Positions 13,861 through 21,539 of a DNA stretch of 21,539 nt are shown piece by piece; position 1 is the first letter of the stretch, and each line of letters begins with the position of its first letter. Source of the stretch: SAR324 cluster bacterium (lineage in GTDB: Bacteria; SAR324; XYD2-FULL-50-16; HCM1); assembly GCA_002995645.1 (NCBI GenBank), contig PUHO01000004.1:1-21539 (forward strand), read 5' to 3'. A model generated the notes under the pieces. It was not told the origin of the DNA. It was given only the letters and a program-made list of their open reading frames with translations, and made no database searches. Made by a program: the position numbers and the translations under genes.

Positions 13861-15033
13861 TTATGTATAATTTTTGCTTTTATTCTTTTTTCTATTCGCA
13901 AAATATTGCAAAACTATTTCCCATTGATTTATTAGCTTGCTTCGTAAGAATACGCTTAGTCTTGTTTCTATATACTTATGACTATAATGTGCTAAAATAA
14001 ATGAACAAACTAGACCTAGAGGCATATAAAACATCTTAATCGGATCTGTTATTTCTTGTACCCAATGATGGACTAAATATAAAGAATAGGAAATATTACC
14101 TATGTAAATTAATTTGTTTGGCAAGAGTACGAGTAGTTTTTCTTGGTAGCTTAAGAAAGCTAGAACAAACCAAGTTGCAAATACAGTTACAGGTAAAGAA
14201 TGATGCTGAAAATACAAACTTGTAAGCAAATGATAGTTTGTTGCTACAATCAAAAAGCAAACTAGCCAGCTATAAAAAAGAAAAGCAGCTATTTTTTGAG
14301 GAATCTGGACTATTTTTTCATAGTATATAGCCATCATGCCGCCAATAAAAAATTCCCAAATAATTAAAGAAGTGAAATTGCTTAAAGAGGTATTAGCTGA
14401 TAAAAGCTTAAAATTACCGAAATTAAAAGGAATACCTAGAAATAAGGGAAGAAGAATAGTTAAACTCACGATCCAAGCTAATATTATATAAATACGTTTT
14501 TTATAAGAAAAGAGCATAGCAAATGTAAAAACAAAATAAAAATATAGCTCAAACGTTAAGGTCCAGCGAATGCCTAAGAAAGTTTTTCCTACAGTATTAC
14601 CCCACTGTAAACTTAACACTTTCGCGATCATTGTCCAAGTGAGGAAATTTTCATGATGCCCTAGATAAAGAATAATGGGGAACAACAAAATAAAAGAAAA
14701 TACGACAATATAAAATAAAGGAAAAATACGAGTAATTCTGTTAATGATAAATTTACTTGCTTGCGCTATACCGCCCGGCTTTGTTCTAGTGGTATAAAAC
14801 ATAATAAACCCACTAATAATAAAAAATATATCAACCCCTATATACCCAAAACTAAGAAAAGAACCTACCGAGCCATGCATTTTAAGATAGGGAAGTCCAA
14901 TAGCAGGCAAACGTAGTATGCGATTCCAAAAATGGAGAGCCCCAGACGAAAAGTGAAGTGTAACTACAAATAAAACGGCAATACCACGTAGCATTTGTAC
15001 TGCGTCAAGTTTATTATTGTTTGTTGATTTCAT
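13861..15033 (-). CDS. Acyltransferase-3 family membrane protein, 390 aa
   Basis: This is an integral membrane O-acyltransferase of the OafA/OPGC type, which acetylates or succinylates surface sugars such as O-antigen or periplasmic glucans. About ten hydrophobic helices run through the protein. Family signatures are at the N-terminus: QMLRGIAVLFVVTLHFSSG, with R16 and the catalytic-type H27, then GYIGVDIFFIISGFIMFY and INRITRIFPLFYIVV. Toward the C-terminus YIGNISYSLYLVHHWV is also typical. Length is normal and there is no extra SGNH domain. The end is basic. It stands alone, with its own terminator. The acceptor cannot be told from sequence. Confidence 0.92.
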   Translation of the reverse strand: MKSTNNNKLDAVQMLRGIAVLFVVTLHFSSGALHFWNRILRLPAIGLPYLKMHGSVGSFLSFGYIGVDIFFIISGFIMFYTTRTKPGGIAQASKFIINRITRIFPLFYIVVFSFILLFPIILYLGHHENFLTWTMIAKVLSLQWGNTVGKTFLGIRWTLTFELYFYFVFTFAMLFSYKKRIYIILAWIVSLTILLPLFLGIPFNFGNFKLLSANTSLSNFTSLIIWEFFIGGMMAIYYEKIVQIPQKIAAFLFYSWLVCFLIVATNYHLLTSLYFQHHSLPVTVFATWFVLAFLSYQEKLLVLLPNKLIYIGNISYSLYLVHHWVQEITDPIKMFYMPLGLVCSFILAHYSHKYIETRLSVFLRSKLINQWEIVLQYFANRKKNKSKNYT

Positions 15034-15412
15034 AACTATATAAAATTAAGAGATAGCAGGTTTTGTTGTCTTGGCTTTTATGTTTGTCAATAAAGAGAAG
15101 TATCATTACTTTTTTCACGGTGTCTTTAAGTACCGGGCGAACTGGGTTTGTTCGTAATTCTCACTGATACTGTTTCAGGATAAAGATGCGTACGCTTACT
15201 AATAACACAGACAGGGAATCTGTTAGCGTTGTACCCTCTCCGGTTACGGCTATATTCCCATATTTTCAGACCTAGAATATATCACAACTTCATTTAAGTC
15301 AATAGACGGCGGTTCGTTTTCTCAACGCCTTGCTCTAATCTATACTATTAAAGTAGCCTTGCTTGTTACCGTTAAAATTAGCTCTCTTACTTTTCAATAA
15401 TCTTGTAAATTA
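15034..15412. other. Intergenic region with a GC-richer block, candidate non-coding RNA
   Basis: Between two minus-strand genes, about 15110-15260 has roughly 43% GC by count, higher than the AT-rich flanks. It holds several short inverted repeats: CGAAC-TGGGTTT-GTTCG (about 15138-15154), GCGTACGC (15188-15195) and ACAG-GGAAT-CTGT (about 15211-15223). One minus frame is open from 15281 to a stop at 15126 (51 codons, no ATG; includes YSRNRRGYNANRFPV). I do not recognise it as a protein or known RNA. The rest of the gap shows nothing clear. Confidence 0.45.
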
Positions 15413-17671
15413 CTAAGTGCAAATTATTCCAAAAATAGCCGGTGGCAGCCCTGCTGTTTCATTAATTTCTATTGTGAGTTTAGAAGTCTTTAGCGAATCT
15501 AATTGGATACCTTGCCTAGTTTGATAATTATTCGTATTTTGATAAACAATAGTACCTTTTTCATCTAAAATATTATAGCTTACTATACAATTTTCCATTA
15601 TATCCATTTTATGATCAAACAAGGTATTTTCTAACGCATGATCATAGTTTGTATCAAAAAATAAAGTAATTTCATTAATGGATATTTCTTTATCCCATTG
15701 TATATCTAAGCTTGCTTTATGATTGCTATCAAACTTCCCTACCCATGCATTAGTTGCTATAACAGATCGATAATGAGAGTTTAATAAGTTTTCCGTGGCA
15801 AAAATATTAAGTGGTGCGGCAAATTGAATAGCAATATTATGATTGTCCGGATACCGTATAGGTAGCCAAAATTCAAAGCTTTCTAAGCCGGAATCGCTAG
15901 GGACAACTTGCATGCTACTTTTAGCTACTTTATCATCAAAAATTTGCCATACCGTCATTATGCCGGTAACTCGTTCGTGACTTTTATAGATTTCTAGAGA
16001 TAGGTTATTATCTAAAGCAATAAATACATAGCCGTCTTGCGGGGTGGGAATAGTAGGTTGTATTACTATGTTTTGTTCTCCTTGCTTCACGTCAATAGTA
16101 AATTCTTCAAGTATTGTTTCAGGCGTAAAGTTTTGTTGTTTTTGCGAAATCATTAAACGCACGTTTAAGCTAGTGTCTTCTAAAGCGTTTACGAATAAGG
16201 TAAACTCCGGTAGTATTTGCTCTTTCTTTAAAGGAAGAAGTAAACTTACTTTATTTTCAGCTATAAACTTCTCGTTACTTTTAGCAAAACCGGTAAACAA
16301 TAGCGTATCTTTTGACGTAATCGTTGCTTGTGTAAGTAAATTATTACTATGATCCGGTTTTACACTTGGAATATACTGTCCTTTTGCAAGTAGGCTTTGT
16401 TGTAATAGTTTAATATTTTCTTTTGTACCTAATTCTTTAATAGATAGATTATGTTTTAAACATAGAGCGACTGCTTGCCCGACTGCTTGCCCGTTTACGG
16501 CACCGGTTAACATAACTCTTGTACTACCAAAAGCTACGTGCGAGACAGATATTAAACGTCCGCTAATAAATAAGTTTTTAATATTCCTTGCATACAAAGT
16601 GCGATATGGAATTTCATATACTCCTTTTGCATGATATTGATTACAAGGCGATCTATCTGAATATACGCCGTCAGCAGGATGTAAATCAATAGACCAACCG
16701 CCATGACTTACGGCGTCGTAATGCGTTCTTTGTTCTACTATGTCTTTTTGTGTTAAAACGTAATCGCCATAGAATCTACGGCTTTCTCGTTTACCTGTAA
16801 CTGTGCTAGCCCATTCAAGAGTTAAGTTTTTAGCTTCAGGAAATTTACCGGAATTTTTAATATAATCCCATATACCGTAAATGATTTTCCATAATTCAAA
16901 CTTGATTTCTTCATTATCATAGATTGTGTTCAAACGTCCGCCAAATTCTACCCACCAAAACTTGCAACCAATGCCGCTTAGTTCAATGTCTTTATATTTA
17001 GGAATTTTTGTAATATCCTTTAAGGCAAAGTCGGGAGCTACGTACTTTATCTCTTTATCATGTTCTTTAGTACAAAACATAATACTATGTCCTAGTCGTT
17101 TGCCGTAATCTTCAGTTGGCGCGATAGGTTCATTGTAAGTAGATTTGTCTTCGCCTTCTTCCGTAAAATCAGCACCACTTAAATAGCCAATTATACCATC
17201 GCCGGACGCATCGCAGTAATAGGGAGATATTAATTCGTACTCTGTTTGATTTCCACTATTAAAGGCTAAGGCAGAAACTATTTTATTATGCTCACTTGTA
17301 CAAGTATAAACTGCCGTATTTAATAACAGTGTAATATTTTTTTCAGATAGTACTTTATCTAGTAATACGTTATCAAAGAATATAGGATTGCCACCGGGGT
17401 TACGGTACAGGTTTTCAAGTAATATTTCATCTATAACACCGCCTTCACGTGCCCACCTGTTATTATTTCCCATATGGGAAGTGGCACCTAAGCCCCAGAC
17501 GCGAATTTCTGAAGAAGCGTTTCCACCTAATACGCCTCTATCTTGAACTAAAGTAACTTTAACACCGGCGCGAGCTGCTGTAATAGCCGAACACAAACCG
17601 GCTAAACCACCGCCTACAATTGTGTAATCGCTTTTAATTGTTATTCTTTTTAGTTTTTTTGTTGTAAGCAT
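15413..17671 (-). CDS. FAD-dependent oxidoreductase (FAD_oxidored type), 752 aa
   Basis: The N-terminal ~430 residues form a Rossmann-type flavoenzyme: DYTIVGGGLAGLCSA (dinucleotide motif G20-G25), VTLVQDRGVLGGNASSEIRVWGLGA (40-63), a second FAD contact DASGDGIIGYLSGADF, and ARNIKNLFISGRLISVSHVAFGSTRVMLT near 370-400. The C-terminal ~300 residues look like beta-rich accessory domains (strand-turn patterns, no catalytic motif seen). Long proteins with this layout are frequent in glycan- and sulfatase-rich gene clusters of Planctomycetes, Lentisphaerae and Bacteroidetes; their substrates are mostly unknown. AAGGAG precedes the ATG. It follows the symporter gene by 24 bases, so the two form an operon, opposite to the sulfatase. 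A role in oxidising an imported sugar is inferred from context. Confidence 0.9.
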   Translation of the reverse strand: MLTTKKLKRITIKSDYTIVGGGLAGLCSAITAARAGVKVTLVQDRGVLGGNASSEIRVWGLGATSHMGNNNRWAREGGVIDEILLENLYRNPGGNPIFFDNVLLDKVLSEKNITLLLNTAVYTCTSEHNKIVSALAFNSGNQTEYELISPYYCDASGDGIIGYLSGADFTEEGEDKSTYNEPIAPTEDYGKRLGHSIMFCTKEHDKEIKYVAPDFALKDITKIPKYKDIELSGIGCKFWWVEFGGRLNTIYDNEEIKFELWKIIYGIWDYIKNSGKFPEAKNLTLEWASTVTGKRESRRFYGDYVLTQKDIVEQRTHYDAVSHGGWSIDLHPADGVYSDRSPCNQYHAKGVYEIPYRTLYARNIKNLFISGRLISVSHVAFGSTRVMLTGAVNGQAVGQAVALCLKHNLSIKELGTKENIKLLQQSLLAKGQYIPSVKPDHSNNLLTQATITSKDTLLFTGFAKSNEKFIAENKVSLLLPLKKEQILPEFTLFVNALEDTSLNVRLMISQKQQNFTPETILEEFTIDVKQGEQNIVIQPTIPTPQDGYVFIALDNNLSLEIYKSHERVTGIMTVWQIFDDKVAKSSMQVVPSDSGLESFEFWLPIRYPDNHNIAIQFAAPLNIFATENLLNSHYRSVIATNAWVGKFDSNHKASLDIQWDKEISINEITLFFDTNYDHALENTLFDHKMDIMENCIVSYNILDEKGTIVYQNTNNYQTRQGIQLDSLKTSKLTIEINETAGLPPAIFGIICT

Positions 17672-17695
17672 TTGTATTCTCCTTAATGTAAAGAT

Positions 17696-19435
17696 CTATT
17701 TTTTGAGGTTTTTACGTGCTTGATACCATAAGATACTCCCTAATATGATTAACATACCACCGTATCCAATAAGTAATGCCTTTTGTTCGCTAAATATACT
17801 AATGAAAGCTAGTAATATTCCTAAAACAAAAATAAATTGTGCAATCAAACTTGTCTCTTCTTTTGTTTGATTACTTAAATGAACTTTTGCTTTTTCTTCT
17901 TCACGTAATTTAGCTTTTGCAAGTTGGATTGTTTTTTGATCGTTTATATATCCCTCTACTACTTGCTTAGAACGAGAAGCTACGTATTCGCATATACTTA
18001 ATACAACAAAAGGAATAACTAATCCGCCAAATAAATCGGAAACGCGTGTATTAGCTTGTGCTAGATGTCCCAAGAAAGGAAATTCTTTAGTTAAAATAGT
18101 ATGATGGTAAAAACCGTATTTCATAGTTAAACTGAAGAGCGCACTTATAATCATAGTAATCCAAATGTGTTTTGCTTTAAGGTACTTTGAAAACAATCCC
18201 CAAATAGTAGGAAGAAGTAAAGGACCTAAGAGCAAACTAGTATAGGATAGTACGACTTTTTCAACGCCGCCCATATAAGGAATAAGAAGGCATACAACTA
18301 ATACAACAGCGCCCATTATTAAAGTGATAAGTTTTCCAATTCTTACTTCTTCTTTATCACTAGCACCGGGACGTACTACAAGATATAAGTTGCGAGTAAC
18401 GGCACCGGCTAGTACGTTAATTATACCTGAAGCCATAGACGCGGTTGCGGAAAACATAGAAACCACAATCAAGCCGATTAATCCTGTTGGTAAAATATCT
18501 TGTGCTACTAAAATATAAGCTTGCGATGGATTAACGTTAGGCATGTAAGTTTTTAAGATTAAAGGCGGTAACATCCAAAATACAGGTGATATAAGATAAA
18601 TTGCACCAAAGAGAATATGCAATTTAACGGCGTCTTTAGACGTTTTTACAGTTAACGTACGTTGTACAAATTCCCAATTACCACCAATGGATAAAGCGTT
18701 AACAATAGTCCAGCCTATTAAAAAAAGCCAAGTAAATTGCCCTGCTGTTGGGGAAAGAAAGGAATGCGGTAAATGGTGTATAATATTATGAATACCACCG
18801 CCATGAATAATGGCAAAAGGGATCATAAGTAAAACAGATGCTGTAAGAACAATAAATTGAATCATGTCAGTTAAAATAACCGCCCATAAACCTCCAATTA
18901 CTGTATAAACAATAATAACTAAAGAAAATAGAGTAACTAACCAAGCAACTGCCACATGTCCGGTACTATCGCTTAAAGGATTTGTTTTTGCTACCGGCAT
19001 AATAGCAGATACCAGTACGGCAATAGCATAAATAGCAATAGCACAGGTAATAATTTTTACAATTAAGTTAAGCCAAGTATAAATTTGTAAAGTTTTTTTC
19101 CCATAGCGAATGCTAATGAATTCGGCTACAGATGAATAGCCTCCGTTGTGCCATCTTTTTGCAATAGTGTAAGCAATAATAAACCCGCTAATACCATAGG
19201 TTTCACAAATAACAATCCCAACAAGTCCCAGTTTATAGGTTATGCCTCCCCAAACTACAAAGGTTCCGGCTGAAAACATAGTCATATAGCTTGATAATCC
19301 TGCATACCACCAAGGGACACTATTAGAAGCGGAAAACATATCGTTAGCATTGCTGATTTTTTTGGACGATTTATAACCAATCCAAACTAAGAGTACTAAA
19401 TAGAACCCAATTACTAAATAATCTATAGAAACCAT
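17696..19435 (-). CDS. Sodium:solute symporter (SSS family), 579 aa
   Basis: This is a sodium-coupled importer in the inner membrane with about 13-14 transmembrane helices. Family marks are the start YLVIGFYLVLLVWIGYKSSK, the segment YTVIGGLWAVILTDMIQFIVL, and SMFSATASMASGIINVLAGAVTRNLY, which carries the Na-site serines. A charged cytoplasmic linker (EEEKAKVHLSNQTKEETS) comes before a last helix. The family carries sugars, sialic acid, amino acids and myo-inositol; neighbours suggest a sulfated or oxidised sugar, but the substrate cannot be read from sequence. The gene is first in the leftward operon with the FAD oxidoreductase and shares a 461-base divergent region with the sulfatase. Confidence 0.93.
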   Translation of the reverse strand: MVSIDYLVIGFYLVLLVWIGYKSSKKISNANDMFSASNSVPWWYAGLSSYMTMFSAGTFVVWGGITYKLGLVGIVICETYGISGFIIAYTIAKRWHNGGYSSVAEFISIRYGKKTLQIYTWLNLIVKIITCAIAIYAIAVLVSAIMPVAKTNPLSDSTGHVAVAWLVTLFSLVIIVYTVIGGLWAVILTDMIQFIVLTASVLLMIPFAIIHGGGIHNIIHHLPHSFLSPTAGQFTWLFLIGWTIVNALSIGGNWEFVQRTLTVKTSKDAVKLHILFGAIYLISPVFWMLPPLILKTYMPNVNPSQAYILVAQDILPTGLIGLIVVSMFSATASMASGIINVLAGAVTRNLYLVVRPGASDKEEVRIGKLITLIMGAVVLVVCLLIPYMGGVEKVVLSYTSLLLGPLLLPTIWGLFSKYLKAKHIWITMIISALFSLTMKYGFYHHTILTKEFPFLGHLAQANTRVSDLFGGLVIPFVVLSICEYVASRSKQVVEGYINDQKTIQLAKAKLREEEKAKVHLSNQTKEETSLIAQFIFVLGILLAFISIFSEQKALLIGYGGMLIILGSILWYQARKNLKK

Positions 19436-19896
19436 AATAAACCTCTGCTATTCATCATTAATTCAATCAAAGACGAGTAAGTTATACTTATACTTTAAGA
19501 ATGAATGTTTTTTTATAAAACTGTATTATAAATTATTCACATAGTACTAAACAAAAAAACAAAAGTCAACAATATATATTTTAGGTAATTACCAACTATT
19601 TTTAATGATGTTCAATTGAGTTAAATATCATTAAAGTACGGTAGGTTACGAAACAAAACAGTCTGTTTGTAAAACAATGTTATAATTGTCATTTGTGTCA
19701 ATAAATTAACTTTTATAATGATAGCTAAGGAAGGATAACTTATTTTAAAATAATACATCTTGACAACATAGTAAAAAACTGATTATATATTATATATAAA
19801 TTAAATAAATCATATAAGTCAAGCTAAGGACGGCGAAAAATATATATTTCCTTAGCTTGGCTTTTATATTTTTAAAGTTAATTTTAGGAATAGCTT
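19436..19896. other. Divergent control region of symporter and sulfatase
   Basis: A rightward promoter TTGACA (19760-19765) with a TATATA-like -10 near 19783-19789 would start the sulfatase mRNA at about 19796. A leftward promoter is suggested by TTGTTT (19549-19554) and TATAAT (19525-19530), 18 bases apart. A perfect palindrome AAACAG-T-CTGTTT lies at 19656-19668 between them and could bind a shared regulator. The motif AGCTAAGGA occurs at 19723-19731 and again in the leader hairpin. Confidence 0.5.
19818..19873 (+). terminator. Leader hairpin with U-rich tail before the sulfatase
   Basis: GTCAAGCTAAGGA (19818-19830) pairs with TCCTTAGCTTGGC (19849-19861), 13 pairs with one G-U, around an 18-base loop. 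TTTTATATTTTT follows. It looks like a factor-independent terminator, but it lies in the 5' leader, 24 bases before the sulfatase start, so it may be an attenuator or an mRNA-stabilising stem. Confidence 0.65.
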
Positions 19897-21441
19897 ATGA
19901 GAAATAAAAAGAATATTATCATATTACATACAGATCAACAAAGGTACGATAGCCTAGGGTGTAACGGTAATCAATCGGCAAGAACAGAGAATATTGACTC
20001 TTTAGCAAAAGAGGGTTGTAATTTTTCACGTCACATTGCAACAAACACAGCTTGTATGCCTTCGCGAGCTAGCTTATTAACCGGCTTATACGTTCCGGGG
20101 CATAAAGTATCTTCTAATGGGATTCCTTTATGGCGACGAGACAACGGGGCGAAAGATCAAAATAACGTTATTAGCCGTGAATTGTTTGGAGTAGACGTAC
20201 AAGATAAAATACCGACCATGGCTGATATTTTTGGGAAGAACGGCTATCATACTGCTTTATTTGGTAAAATTCATGTTAATCCCCATTTAGCCGATGAATC
20301 CTATGAATTTTATGAGTCCTATAGTACGTGGCAAAAAGAAGAGACCGTTACTAATCTAGATAGCTTTTACGGGTTCCAAACTAAGAAGGTAATACTAGGG
20401 CATGGCGAGCAACCGTGCGGCTATAACAGAGGGCATTACGGTCGTTGGTTACAAGAAAAATATCCGGATATAGCAAAGCAAACAAAACCGGGTCCTGACA
20501 TTAACACAAGGAAGGGATCTTTGAAAGATGATATATACCTTTCTAAGCTACCTTCAGAGCTTCACAACAGCATGTGGCTAGCAGATGAGGTATGCCACTA
20601 CCTAGAGGAGAACAAAGACAGTGAGCAGCCTACGTTTATGTTTATAGGCTATCCTGATCCGCACCACCCTTTTACGCCGCCGGAAGATATAGCGAGCGAG
20701 TTTTTAGATATACCGTTACCAGAGTTTGCCAAGCTAGCAGATCTTAAGGGAGAGAAGCCCAAAGCAGTAGAGGAAACGATCAAGAAATACAACACGAGCA
20801 AGGAAGATATAGCCTTAGCATATAGGTATACACAGGCATCAATCAAATTAATAGATAAATCAGTAGGCAAGATTCTAGACAAATTGAAATCCTTAGATCT
20901 ATATGATGACACAATTATAGTATATACGTCGGATCATGGTGATTTTCTAGGAGATTTAGACATGGTGTGTAAATATGACACAGCCTTTAATAATTTAGTG
21001 CACGTTCCTTTTATTATCAAGCCCAGCAAGGCAAGCCAGCTACCGCCTAGTTGGGATTATCCAATGAGCAACGCGGACGTATTACCAACGCTCATGGCAA
21101 TGACAGGGTTAGACCTTGCAAAAGAGGAACAATTACAAGGCATTAACATTCTAGACGAAAGAAAAGCAAAAACGAATCAACCAATGGTTACATGCTATAC
21201 GGCGCGGCATGCTAACAGGAACATAACCTTATATAACGAGCGGTATCGCTATACCTATTACCTTGACACAGGAGAGGAAGAATTATACGATCATACGGAG
21301 GATATAAAGGAGCTGCGGAACTTAGCAACAGACAAGCCAAGCAAGGAAATAAAGGAGCTCTGCGCCAAGTTAAAAGCCGATCTTTTTGCGAAGCATATAG
21401 CGAGTGATTCGTGCGTATATAATCATTATGGTTTATGGTAG
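19897..21441 (+). CDS. Cysteine-type sulfatase (S1/arylsulfatase family), 514 aa, no signal peptide
   Basis: It hydrolyses sulfate esters. The formylglycine motif CMPSR holds C53, followed by ASLLTGLYVPGH. Metal and sulfate ligands are visible: D13 and Q14 in HTDQQRYDSLG, K124 and H126 in LFGKIH, H256/H257 in YPDPHHPFTPP, and D346/H347 in YTSDHGDFLGD. A C-type motif is matured by an anaerobic radical-SAM enzyme or FGE, not encoded here. The N-terminus goes straight from RNKK into the first beta strand, without a signal peptide, so the enzyme should stay in the cytoplasm and act on an imported compound, probably from the divergent symporter. AGGA lies seven bases before ATG. Codons in the second half look richer in GAG/AAG/AGC than in the first, a weak impression only. 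Confidence 0.95.
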   Translation: MRNKKNIIILHTDQQRYDSLGCNGNQSARTENIDSLAKEGCNFSRHIATNTACMPSRASLLTGLYVPGHKVSSNGIPLWRRDNGAKDQNNVISRELFGVDVQDKIPTMADIFGKNGYHTALFGKIHVNPHLADESYEFYESYSTWQKEETVTNLDSFYGFQTKKVILGHGEQPCGYNRGHYGRWLQEKYPDIAKQTKPGPDINTRKGSLKDDIYLSKLPSELHNSMWLADEVCHYLEENKDSEQPTFMFIGYPDPHHPFTPPEDIASEFLDIPLPEFAKLADLKGEKPKAVEETIKKYNTSKEDIALAYRYTQASIKLIDKSVGKILDKLKSLDLYDDTIIVYTSDHGDFLGDLDMVCKYDTAFNNLVHVPFIIKPSKASQLPPSWDYPMSNADVLPTLMAMTGLDLAKEEQLQGINILDERKAKTNQPMVTCYTARHANRNITLYNERYRYTYYLDTGEEELYDHTEDIKELRNLATDKPSKEIKELCAKLKADLFAKHIASDSCVYNHYGLW

Positions 21442-21450
21442 TAAAAAAAA

Positions 21451-21539
21451 GCATGACAAAAAAGCATGACAAAAAAACATGACAAAAAAGCATGACAAAA
21501 AAGCATGACAAAAAAGCATGACAAAAAAGCATGACAAAA
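21451..21539. repeat. 13-bp tandem repeat GCATGACAAAAAA, at least seven copies
   Basis: The unit repeats head to tail from ten bases after the sulfatase stop to the end of the window and probably beyond. One unit begins AACATG instead of AGCATG. The core CATGACAAAAAA is also in each unit of the left-edge array (1-756). The 13-base period gives open frames on the minus strand that are artefacts. Confidence 0.95.

Noticed and set aside
13750..13935. 61-codon plus-strand frame with a hydrophobic segment
   Set aside because: It overlaps the acyltransferase 3' end and its terminator, has no Shine-Dalgarno, and its hydrophobic part is the antisense of the acyltransferase tail.
21212..21532. 106-codon minus-strand frame rich in Phe/Cys
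   Set aside because: Its start is in the 13-bp tandem repeat, which yields periodic MLFCH/FLSCFF peptides, and the rest is antisense to the sulfatase.

Overview
This window is AT-rich chromosomal DNA from a bacterium, almost certainly Gram-negative. It has a sigma-54-type NtrC regulator, no obvious Gram-positive markers, and ordinary Shine-Dalgarno and sigma-70-like promoter motifs. The host species is not recognised. A low-GC, animal- or gut-associated lineage would fit the sulfatase/FAD-oxidoreductase/sodium-symporter cluster, but that is only an inference.

Left edge (1-756): six tandem copies of a ~122-bp non-coding repeat. Next comes a minus-strand block (757-6166): an LTA-synthase-type membrane enzyme with its own terminator, then a membrane histidine kinase, an overlapping NtrC-family response regulator, and a chorismate-mutase-like protein.

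The centre (about 6219-11460) is a decayed Mu/MuF-type prophage. It holds a beta-class DNA adenine methyltransferase (intact), the first ~80 codons of a terminase large subunit (frameshifted by a 10-bp tandem duplication and then truncated), and a MuF-type head protein with its 5' part missing and a C-terminal extension resembling phage PBECR-type nuclease toxins. The end of terminase, the portal gene and the start of MuF are absent. In their place, on the opposite strand, sits a two-gene AAA-ATPase + RloB module of the RloAB/AbiL kind (anti-phage defence).

Immediately downstream of MuF (10666-11457) is the most unusual part of the window. It is an array of four minus-strand tRNA-like structures with T-arms, D-arms and long closing stems, separated by nearly identical 145-150-bp spacers. 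Three of the four are preceded by the same promoter layout, TTGACA-17 bp-TATCTT. I do not recognise this array. Beyond it lie two copies of a 142-bp repeat with a compensatory base change in a hairpin, then an aldo/keto reductase behind a perfect palindrome.

The right part (13338-21441) holds a small membrane-anchored coiled-coil protein and an acyltransferase-3 membrane enzyme, each with a minus-strand terminator, and a non-coding block richer in GC than its surroundings. It ends in a divergent carbohydrate-type locus: a sodium:solute symporter and a large FAD-dependent oxidoreductase leftward, and a cysteine-type sulfatase rightward. The sulfatase has no signal peptide, which suggests that a sulfated compound is imported by the symporter and desulfated in the cytoplasm. 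A strong hairpin with a U-rich tail lies in the sulfatase leader. The window ends in a 13-bp tandem repeat whose core (CATGACAAAAAA) also occurs in every unit of the left-edge repeat.
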